In this document: positions 57,201-64,000 of the stretch, one piece after another
Numbering within the stretch: position 1 is the stretch's first letter
How the letters are laid out: each line of letters opens with the position of its first letter
Origin: JAKPBU01 sp964425695
GTDB lineage: Bacteria; Pseudomonadota; Gammaproteobacteria; Xanthomonadales; Xanthomonadaceae
Length of the DNA: 64,000 nucleotides
Direction of reading: 5' to 3'
Assembly (NCBI GenBank): GCA_964425695.1
Contig: CAYRNF010000008.1
Coordinates: 1 to 64,000, forward strand
Translations under genes and position numbers: made by a program
Notes under the pieces: generated by a model
Told to the model about the DNA's origin: nothing
What the model saw: the letters and a program-made list of their open reading frames with translations, nothing else
Database searches by the model: none

Positions 57201-59289
57201 CGTAGGCCTGCGAGAACGGCACCCCCACCTGCTGCAGGTATTTGCTGTAGGCGCGCAGCATCGCCACCTGCCGCCAGTTCAGGCCGGCGGCCAGGATCAG
57301 GCGGTTGAAGCCGTCGTTCTCGGACAGGCCGCGCCAGACCTGCAGGAAGGCGTCCTCGAACTGCTCGTCGATGGCATCGATGTCGATCTCGCCCTGCGCC
57401 CCGCGCCCGGCGCCTGCCGCCGGCGCGAGTTCGACCTCGAAGTCCTGGATGTACACCGGCTCGATCATGCCGCCCGTACCGGGCAGCTCGATCCGGTAGG
57501 GATGCTCCGAGATCACGCGCAGGCCCATGTTTTCGATCATCGGCAGCGCATCGGACAGCGGGATGTCGTCGAGCTGCCGGTAGAACTTGAAGCGCAGCCC
57601 GCCCTGACCGCCATGGGTACGGCGCAGGCTCAGCGCCAGGTCGTCGCGGCCGCGCAGCGCGTCCAGGTGGCGGATGTCGTCGGCGACCAGCGCCGGCGAG
57701 ACTTCCTGGATGTAGCCGGCCGGCAGGGCCTTGGCGTAGCGCGAGGCCAGCTCGAGCCCCTTCTCCTCGCCGTGCGCGGCGACCAGCAGCTCGCGAAGGT
57801 CGTCGTGCCAGTTGCGCACCACGCTGGCCAGGTTGGCTTCCAGGGCGGGAATGTCCACCTTCGCCGACGCGCCTGGCTTGGGGCGCACGATCACGTGCAG
57901 CTGCGCCAGCGGCGAGTCGCCCACCTGCACGGTGCTGTCCACCCGGTCCGCGTGCAGCGACTCGCGCAGCAGCTGCTCGATGGCCAGGCGGATGTCGGTG
58001 TTGTAGCGCTCGCGCGGCAGGTACACCAGCGCCGACCAGAAGCGCCCGTAGCGGTCCTGGCGCAGGAACAGCTTGCTGCGCACGCGTTCCTGCAGCCCCA
58101 GGATGCCGGTGGCCAGCGCGGCCAGTTCCTCGGCGCTGGACTGGAACAGCTCGTCGCGCGGCAGCGTTTCCAGGATGTGCTTGAGCGCCTTGCCGCTGTG
58201 CCCGCTGGCCTTCAGGCCCGAGGCCCGCATCACGTGCTCGAAGCGCTCGCGCACGATCGGGATATCCCACGGGCGGCGGTTGTAGGCGCTGGACGTGTAC
58301 AGGCCGATGAAGCGCTCCTCGGCGATCGGCTTGCCCTTGGCGTCGAAGCTGAGCACGCCGATGTAGTCCATGTAGCCGGGGCGATGCACGTTGGAGCGCG
58401 AGTTGGTCTTGGTGAGGATCAGCGCATCCACCGAACCGGACTGCGGCATGTAGTGCGCAGCCAGCGACTTCAGCGGCCGCGGCTTGGCCGGGTCGGCGCC
58501 GCGCAGCAGGCCCAGGCCGCTGCCTTCCACGGCGCGCAGCACTTCCACCTTGTCCTTCTTGACCACCTCGTACTCGCGGTAGCCCAGGAACGTGAAGTGG
58601 TCGTCGGCGGCCCAGCGCAGGAACTCCTGCGCTTCCTTGCGGCCTTCGTCGGTAACCGGCAGCTGGCGCTCGGTGATGTCGTCGGCGACTTCCACCATGC
58701 GTTCGCGCATGGCCGGCCAGTCCTGCACGATCGCGCGGACGCTCGCCAGCACCTCCTTGATGCGCGCTTCCACCTCGCGGATGCCCTCGGCGGACTGGCG
58801 GTCGATCTCCAGGTGCATCAGCGACTCGGCCGGCCCGCTGCCCACGCCGGTGAGCTTGCCGCCACGGTCGCGCGCCATCTGCAGCACCGGGTGGCCCAGC
58901 ACGTGCACGCCGATACCCTGCTCGGCCAGCGCCATGGTCACCGAGTCCACCAGGAAGGGCATGTCGTCGTTGACGATCTGCATCACCGTGTGCGGCGTTT
59001 CCCAGCCGTGCTGCTTGAGCGTGGGATTGAACAGGCGGATCGACGGCTTGCCCGGCTTGCGCGCGCGCGCGAAATCCAGGAAGTCGTTGGCCAGGGCGGC
59101 CCAGCCCTCCACGCTGTGCATCGGCAGTTCGTCCTCGCTCATCCGCTCGTAGAAGGCGCTGGCGAAGGCAGCGGCGTCGTCCTGCCTGCCCTTGCCGGCC
59201 AGCTTGCGGATCGCGGCGAAGACCGGGTCGAGCAGGGTCGGTTCGACGCGCATGGCCTGGCGTCGTTCGGCGGGAGCTTTGGGAGTCAT
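54280..59289 (-). CDS. NAD-specific glutamate dehydrogenase, large (180-kDa class)
   Basis: 1669 residues, the large GDH type known from Streptomyces and Pseudomonas GdhB, catabolising glutamate to 2-oxoglutarate plus ammonia. The long N-terminal regulatory half includes ACT-like regions (HTVMQIVNDDMPFLVDSVTMALAEQGIGVHVLGHPV). The central catalytic region shows RPYREIFVYGPRVEGVHLRFGPVARGGLRWSDRREDFRTEVLGLVKAQMVKNTVIVPVGSKGGFYCK with the active-site lysines, and the Rossmann part CVGIGDMSGDVFGNGML. A helical C-terminal domain follows. ATG 59289 has AAAGG nine bases upstream; ATG 59253 is an alternative. Confidence 0.97.
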   Translation of the reverse strand: MTPKAPAERRQAMRVEPTLLDPVFAAIRKLAGKGRQDDAAAFASAFYERMSEDELPMHSVEGWAALANDFLDFARARKPGKPSIRLFNPTLKQHGWETPHTVMQIVNDDMPFLVDSVTMALAEQGIGVHVLGHPVLQMARDRGGKLTGVGSGPAESLMHLEIDRQSAEGIREVEARIKEVLASVRAIVQDWPAMRERMVEVADDITERQLPVTDEGRKEAQEFLRWAADDHFTFLGYREYEVVKKDKVEVLRAVEGSGLGLLRGADPAKPRPLKSLAAHYMPQSGSVDALILTKTNSRSNVHRPGYMDYIGVLSFDAKGKPIAEERFIGLYTSSAYNRRPWDIPIVRERFEHVMRASGLKASGHSGKALKHILETLPRDELFQSSAEELAALATGILGLQERVRSKLFLRQDRYGRFWSALVYLPRERYNTDIRLAIEQLLRESLHADRVDSTVQVGDSPLAQLHVIVRPKPGASAKVDIPALEANLASVVRNWHDDLRELLVAAHGEEKGLELASRYAKALPAGYIQEVSPALVADDIRHLDALRGRDDLALSLRRTHGGQGGLRFKFYRQLDDIPLSDALPMIENMGLRVISEHPYRIELPGTGGMIEPVYIQDFEVELAPAAGAGRGAQGEIDIDAIDEQFEDAFLQVWRGLSENDGFNRLILAAGLNWRQVAMLRAYSKYLQQVGVPFSQAYVETTFARHPLIARLMVELFEARFDPAGEGKGAKAAAEARLGNQVARLCAADAALAKVCKPVLEGAAADRASRYEAVRQALKSLLDDTVSSLDEDRILRSFIGVIDATLRTSYYIPYTSGRYKNGLRADGGPADYVSFKLDSALVPDLPKPRPYREIFVYGPRVEGVHLRFGPVARGGLRWSDRREDFRTEVLGLVKAQMVKNTVIVPVGSKGGFYCKQLPDPAVDRDAWFNEGVACYKRFINGLLDITDNIVGGNVVAPDHVVRHDGDDPYLVVAADKGTATFSDIANGIAQAHGFWLDDAFASGGSVGYDHKGMGITAKGGWESVKRHFRAMGRDSQKQDFTCVGIGDMSGDVFGNGMLLSRHIRLLAAFDHRHIFIDPNPDAGASYKERARMFKLPRSSWEDYNAKLISKGGGVWPRSAKSIPVSAEARAALGIADGVTALSPTELMSAILKAPVDLLWNGGIGTYVKSSRETNAEVGDRANNALRVNGNELRCKVVGEGGNLGLTQLGRVEAALHGVLLNTDFIDNSAGVDTSDHEVNIKILLNGEVQRKKLALPARNALLASMTDDVEALVLNDNYRQNQALSLMERMSLTRLGSKQHFIRTLEQQGLLDRQIEFLPSDAEIAERKARGQGLTRPELSVLLSYSKLVAFQQLLDSDVPEDPYLSKELVRYFPEPLQKKYAKAMEGHRLKREIIATAVTNSTINRMGATFLMRMQEDSGRSPGEVAKAYTITRETLDARELWTQIDALDGKVPEAVQIDALQVIWQMQRAFTRWLLARPGAIPDIQTAVDRYHDGIRDIRRAQGILPDSQRPGYEAKLEVWRRAGVPADLGGQLAAIPYLEPCCDIIELARERKLSPVEVAKVYFRVAEALRAPWLQEQIEALVVDGRWHAVARGVLRDELDEQLRKLTGQVLSMPGANADAKVKAWLSRDDANLRFTLSMLNEVAAQKSLDYPTASVAVQRLSQLAARG

Positions 59290-59368
59290 GTGTTCTGGCC
59301 TTTCATCGGGCCCGCTGGGGGCCCGTCGGTGGACATCGGCGCGGCGCGCTTCGGGCGAAGCGGCGGGT

Positions 59369-60517
<1,149 letters not shown>

Positions 60518-60651
60518 GAACGCCCCGCTGTCTTCGGAAAGTAGCCGCACATTTTAGTGGGCCGCGCCGCGAAACGGGAGTTCGGCGGTGCCGCACGCCC
60601 AAGCGCGGCTTCCTTGACGCTTGCCGGGCATGCGCCTAGCATTCATCCCTC

Positions 60652-60670
60652 TATCGCGATATCGAGATAT
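60652..60670. promoter_or_regulatory. Overlapping palindromes before the ArsR-methyltransferase gene (candidate operator)
   Basis: TATCGCGATA (60652-60661) is a perfect palindrome and ATATC-GA-GATAT (60659-60670) is an inverted repeat overlapping it. Both end three bases before the ATG at 60673. Their AT-richness stands out. The position suits autoregulation by an ArsR-type repressor. Confidence 0.55.
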
Positions 60671-60672
60671 TC

Positions 60673-61602
60673 ATGGATCTGGAGCGCTGGTCCGGCATCC
60701 TCAAGACGCTGGCCGACCCCACCCGGGTGCGCCTGCTGGCGCTGCTGGAGAGCGAGGAGCTCACCGTCGCCGAACTCTCCGCGATCACCCGCCTGGCCCA
60801 GCCCCGGGTTTCCACCCACCTGGCCAGGCTGAAGGAAGCCGGCCTGGTGCGCGACCGCCGCGCGGGCGTGTCGGCGTACTACCGTTTCGACGACGCGGCC
60901 CTGGACGGCCCGCGCCGCGCCCTGTGGCAGACCGTGAGCCTGGGCAGCGACGACCCGCTGCTGCGCCAGGACGCCGAACGCGTGCCGGCCGTGCTGGCCG
61001 CGCGCGCCGCCGACGCCAACTGGGCGGACAGCGTGGCCGGCGACATGGAGCGCCATTACTCCCCGGGCCGCACCTGGGAGGCTCTGGCGCGCACCGCGCT
61101 GCCCCTGCTGGAACCGGGTGACGTGCTGGACATCGCCTCCGGCGACGGCGTGCTGGCCGAACTGCTGGCCCCGCACGCGGGCCGCTACGTCTGCGTGGAT
61201 GCCAGCCCCCGGGTGGTGGCGGCGGCCGCCGAGCGCCTGCGTGCGCACCGCAACGTCGAGGTGCGCGAAGGCGACATGCACGCTTTGCCCTTCGACGACG
61301 CCAGCTTCGACCTGGTGGTGCTGATGCACGCGCTCACCTACGCCGCCCGCCCGGCCCAGGCGGTGGCCGAAGCCGCGCGCGTCCTGCGACCCGGCGGCCG
61401 CCTGCTGCTGAGCAGCCTGGCCAGCCACCAGCACAAGGCCGTGGTCGATGCGTACGGCCACGTCAACCTGGGGTTTTCCCACAAGGACCTGCGCCGTTTC
61501 GTGGAAAAGGCCGGCCTGGCGCTGCAGAGCGCCGAGACCGTCACCCGCGAAAAACGCCCGCCGCATTTCGAGGTGGTGTCGCTGATGGCGCGCAAGGCGT
61601 GA
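60673..61602 (+). CDS. ArsR-family regulator fused to a SAM-dependent methyltransferase domain
   Basis: 309 residues. Residues 1-75 are a winged-helix ArsR domain (LKTLADPTRVRLLALLESEELTVAELSAITRLAQPRVSTHLARLKEAGLVRDRRAG) without an obvious metal-site Cys motif. From about 145 a class I methyltransferase domain follows (VLDIASGDGVLAELLAPHAGRYVCVDASPRVV; FDLVVLMHALTYAARPAQAVAEAARVLRPGGRLLLSSLA). Such fusions commonly precede methionine-cycle genes. Here it lies 61 bases before metH, so sensing of SAM or SAH is a reasonable inference. There is no ribosome site. Palindromes abut the ATG. Confidence 0.92.
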   Translation: MDLERWSGILKTLADPTRVRLLALLESEELTVAELSAITRLAQPRVSTHLARLKEAGLVRDRRAGVSAYYRFDDAALDGPRRALWQTVSLGSDDPLLRQDAERVPAVLAARAADANWADSVAGDMERHYSPGRTWEALARTALPLLEPGDVLDIASGDGVLAELLAPHAGRYVCVDASPRVVAAAAERLRAHRNVEVREGDMHALPFDDASFDLVVLMHALTYAARPAQAVAEAARVLRPGGRLLLSSLASHQHKAVVDAYGHVNLGFSHKDLRRFVEKAGLALQSAETVTREKRPPHFEVVSLMARKA

Positions 61603-61663
61603 GCCGCCCACCCGCTCGTTGCGCTGGAACCGACCCCGAACCGCCACCCCTACAGGCAAGCCG

Positions 61664-62764
61664 ATGAATGCCCTCCCCTGGATCAACCCCGAACGCACCG
61701 CGCGGCTGGAAGCTGCGCTGCGCGAGCGCATCCTGGTGATCGACGGTGCCATGGGCACCATGATCCAGCGCCACGGCCTGGACGAGGCCGACTACCGCGG
61801 CGAGCGCTTCGCCGCCGGCTACGACGCGCTGTTCGCGGCCGACGGCCACGCGCATGCCCCCGGATGCGGCTGCGAAGGACACGACCAGCGCGGCAACAAC
61901 GACCTGCTCACGCTGACCCGGCCGGACATCATCCGCGACATCCATGCCGCCTACCTGCGCGCGGGAGCCGACCTGCTGGAAACCAACACCTTCAACTCCA
62001 CTTCGGTTTCGCTGGCCGATTACCGCCTGCAGCACCTGGTGCACGAACTGAACCGCGAGGGCGCCGCCCTGGCGCGCGCGGCCTGCGACGATGCGGAGGC
62101 CAGGGATCCAGCGCACCCGCGATTCGTCATCGGCGTGCTCGGCCCGACCAGCCGGACCGCCTCGCTGAGCCCGGACGTGAACCGCCCCGGCTACCGCGCC
62201 ACGGGCTTCGACGAACTCAAGGATGCGTACCGCGAAGCCACGCGCGGCCTGATCGACGGCGGTGCCGACACGATCATGGTCGAAACCGTGTTCGACACGC
62301 TCAACGCCAAGGCCGCGCTGTTCGCGGTCCAGGACGAGTTCGAGGCGCGGGGCGCGCGCTTGCCGGTGATGATCTCAGGCACCATCACCGATGCGTCGGG
62401 ACGCACGCTGAGCGGGCAGACGGCCGAGGCGTTCTGGTACTCGCTGCGCCATGCGCAGCCGCTGTCGATCGGCCTGAACTGCGCGCTGGGTGCGAAGGAG
62501 CTGCGCCAGCACGTGGATGTCCTGGCGCAGGTGGCCGATACCTTCGTCAGCACCCATCCCAACGCGGGCCTGCCCAACGCCTTCGGCGGCTACGACGAGA
62601 CCCCGGAAGACATGGCGGCGGTGCTGGGCGACTTCGCCCGGGGCGGCCTGCTGAACCTGGTCGGCGGCTGCTGCGGTACCACCCCCGATCACATCGCGGC
62701 CATCGCCGAAGCCGTGCGCGGCGTCGCGCCCCGCACCGTGCCCCGGCTCGAAGCCGCCGCCTGA
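61664..62764 (+). CDS. metH: Methionine synthase, homocysteine-binding module (split MetH, part 1)
   Basis: A 366-residue homocysteine S-methyltransferase domain of B12-dependent methionine synthase as a separate polypeptide. The blocks are RILVIDGAMGTMIQRHGL, NNDLLTLTRPDIIRDIHAAYLRAGADLLETNTFNS and GVLGPTSRTASLSPDV. The zinc ligands are Cys273 (GLNCALG), Cys336 and Cys337 (GGCCGTTP). It ends after ...TVPRLEAAA with a normal stop, 141 bases before the folate/B12 part. In E. coli both are one protein; a split gene is usual in Xanthomonadaceae. The start ATG 61664 has a TACAGG seven bases upstream. Confidence 0.94.
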   Translation: MNALPWINPERTARLEAALRERILVIDGAMGTMIQRHGLDEADYRGERFAAGYDALFAADGHAHAPGCGCEGHDQRGNNDLLTLTRPDIIRDIHAAYLRAGADLLETNTFNSTSVSLADYRLQHLVHELNREGAALARAACDDAEARDPAHPRFVIGVLGPTSRTASLSPDVNRPGYRATGFDELKDAYREATRGLIDGGADTIMVETVFDTLNAKAALFAVQDEFEARGARLPVMISGTITDASGRTLSGQTAEAFWYSLRHAQPLSIGLNCALGAKELRQHVDVLAQVADTFVSTHPNAGLPNAFGGYDETPEDMAAVLGDFARGGLLNLVGGCCGTTPDHIAAIAEAVRGVAPRTVPRLEAAA

Positions 62765-62905
62765 GGGCGATGCCTTCCACCGCCACCCATCCCACCGCAG
62801 GCGCGGCCTTCGCCGCGAACCCGTCGCCCGGCCGCTGCGCCGGCCCGGGCGCTCGCAGCTGAAGCCCGGCTGCCACCCGTTGCACAACGCAGGAACCACC
62901 CCGCC

Positions 62906-64000
62906 GTGACCGCCCTCCCCCGCCAGACCCGCCTCAGCGGCCTCGAACCGCTGCAGATCACGCCGGAGACCAACTTCGTCAACGTCGGCGAGCGCACCAA
63001 CGTCACCGGCAGCGCGCAGTTCAAGAAGATGATCCTGGAAGGCCGCTACGACGACGCGCTGGTGGTGGCGCGCCAGCAGGTGGAGAACGGCGCGCAGATC
63101 ATCGACGTCAACATGGACGAAGGCATGCTCGATTCCGAGCAGGCCATGGTGACCTTCCTCAACCTGATGGCGGCCGAGCCCGACATCGCCCGCATCCCGG
63201 TGATGGTGGATTCCTCCAAGTGGAGCGTGATCGAGGCCGGGCTGAAGTGCCTGCAGGGCAAGGGCATCGTCAATTCCATCTCGATGAAGGAGGGCGAGGC
63301 GGAGTTCCTGCGCCAGGCGCGGCTGGTGCGGCGCTACGGCGCGGCCGTGGTGGTGATGGCCTTCGACGAGGTCGGCCAGGCCGACACCGTCGAGCGCAAG
63401 GTGGAGATCTGCTCGCGCGCGTACCGGCTGCTGACCGAACAGGTCGGCTTCCCGCCCGAGGACATCATCTTCGACCCCAACGTGTTCGCGATCGCCACCG
63501 GGATCGAGGAGCACGACGACTACGCCGTGGCCTTCATCGAAGCGTGTCGCGAGCTCAAGCGGCGCCACCCCTTCAGCCACATCTCCGGCGGCGTGTCCAA
63601 CGTCAGCTTCTCCTTCCGCGGCAACGAACCGGTGCGCCAGGCGATCCACGTGGTGTTCCTGTACCACGCGATCCGCGCCGGCATGGACATGGGCATCGTC
63701 AACGCGGGCGCCCTGCCGCTGTACGACGACCTGGACCCGGACCTGCGCGAGCGCGTGGAGGACGTGGTGCTCAACCGGCGCAAGGACGGCACCGAGCGCC
63801 TGCTGGAGATCGCCGACCGCTTCAAGGGGCGCAAGGGCGAGAAGAAGGTCGAGGACCTACGCTGGCGCGAGCAGCCCGTGGACGCGCGCCTGGCGCACGC
63901 GCTGGTGCACGGCATCGACCTGTACATCGAGACCGATACCGAGGAAGCGCGCGCGCGTTCCACGCGCCCGCTGGACGTGATCGAAGGCCCCCTGATGGCC
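62906..64000 (+). CDS. metH: Methionine synthase, folate/cobalamin modules (split MetH, part 2), cut by window edge
   Basis: The first 365 codons are present and open to the right edge. It starts V-T-A-L-P-R-Q-T-R-L-S-G-L-E-P-L with GTG 62906 preceded by AGGAA. The pterin-binding barrel shows FVNVGERTNVTGSAQFKKMI, QVENGAQIIDVNMDEGMLDSE, VMVDSSKWSVIEAGLKCLQGKGIVNSISMKEGE, FDPNVFAIATG, ISGGVSNVSFSFRGN and GMDMGIVNAGALPLYDDL. Near the window end the cobalamin cap domain begins (DLRWREQPVDARLAHALVHGI). It transfers the methyl of methyltetrahydrofolate via B12 to the homocysteine module encoded upstream. Confidence 0.95.
   Translation, partial: MTALPRQTRLSGLEPLQITPETNFVNVGERTNVTGSAQFKKMILEGRYDDALVVARQQVENGAQIIDVNMDEGMLDSEQAMVTFLNLMAAEPDIARIPVMVDSSKWSVIEAGLKCLQGKGIVNSISMKEGEAEFLRQARLVRRYGAAVVVMAFDEVGQADTVERKVEICSRAYRLLTEQVGFPPEDIIFDPNVFAIATGIEEHDDYAVAFIEACRELKRRHPFSHISGGVSNVSFSFRGNEPVRQAIHVVFLYHAIRAGMDMGIVNAGALPLYDDLDPDLRERVEDVVLNRRKDGTERLLEIADRFKGRKGEKKVEDLRWREQPVDARLAHALVHGIDLYIETDTEEARARSTRPLDVIEGPLMA

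Noticed and set aside
61603..61663. Riboswitch before metH
   Set aside because: Only 61 bases separate the regulator from metH, too little for a cobalamin or SAM riboswitch, and no consensus core was seen.
62770..62862. 30-codon frame (MPSTATHPTAG...) between the two metH parts
   Set aside because: No ribosome site, Pro/Ala-rich composition expected by chance at this GC; could be a vestigial linker.

Overview
This 64-kb window is chromosomal DNA of a very GC-rich gammaproteobacterium of the Xanthomonadaceae/Lysobacteraceae (Lysobacter, Luteimonas or Pseudoxanthomonas type). This is inferred from gene content: a two-gene methionine synthase, a single-chain E1 alpha/beta 2-oxoacid dehydrogenase, a 180-kDa-class NAD-glutamate dehydrogenase, a short NAD kinase, a periplasmic M3 dipeptidase, and dispersed GTAGGAGCGGC repeats. 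No phage, plasmid, IS element, CRISPR array, rRNA or tRNA gene was found. Almost all genes look like conserved chromosomal housekeeping or catabolic genes.

Layout: 1-2.1 kb, succinate dehydrogenase (sdhC-sdhD-sdhA, reverse) with an SDHAF4-type assembly factor. 2.1-9.5 kb, ygfZ, fdhD, fused E1, a GST/nucleotidyltransferase/GNAT group and glutaryl-CoA dehydrogenase. 9.7-17.2 kb, envelope and small proteins (two glycine-zipper proteins, cytochrome c-like protein, aspzincin protease, DUF456, cardiolipin synthase) with TatD and TcdA. 17.2-26 kb, class I fumarase, ThuA lipoprotein, ABC exporter, ferredoxin reductase, 2Fe-2S ferredoxin, glutathione peroxidase. 26-33 kb, amidohydrolase, CBS protein, peptidyl-dipeptidase, sirtuin. 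33-38 kb, dnaB-rplI-rpsR-rpsF, an IscA-like protein and asnS. 39-49 kb, an SDR, endonuclease VIII and a kynurenine-pathway cluster. 49-64 kb, sbcB, DUF2461, DUF2939, 5'-nucleotidase, nadK, NAD-GDH, acyl-CoA dehydrogenase, an ArsR-methyltransferase regulator and split metH.

The most interesting biology is the kynurenine cluster (40.7-49 kb). It encodes KMO, kynureninase, 3-hydroxyanthranilate dioxygenase, ACMS decarboxylase, aminomuconate-semialdehyde dehydrogenase and aminomuconate deaminase. Interleaved within the same tight gene strings are a beta-carbonic anhydrase and an SbtA-family (bicarbonate-type) permease. This suggests that CO2/bicarbonate handling is coupled to the decarboxylating ring-cleavage route.

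Two window-wide patterns also stand out. First, at least a dozen genes have a TAnnnT/TAGAAT-like -10 hexamer exactly 6 (sometimes 7-8) bases before the start codon and no Shine-Dalgarno, which predicts leaderless transcripts. Second, paired inverted repeats sit directly on gene ends, so that their conserved GTAG supplies the amber stop codon of five genes.
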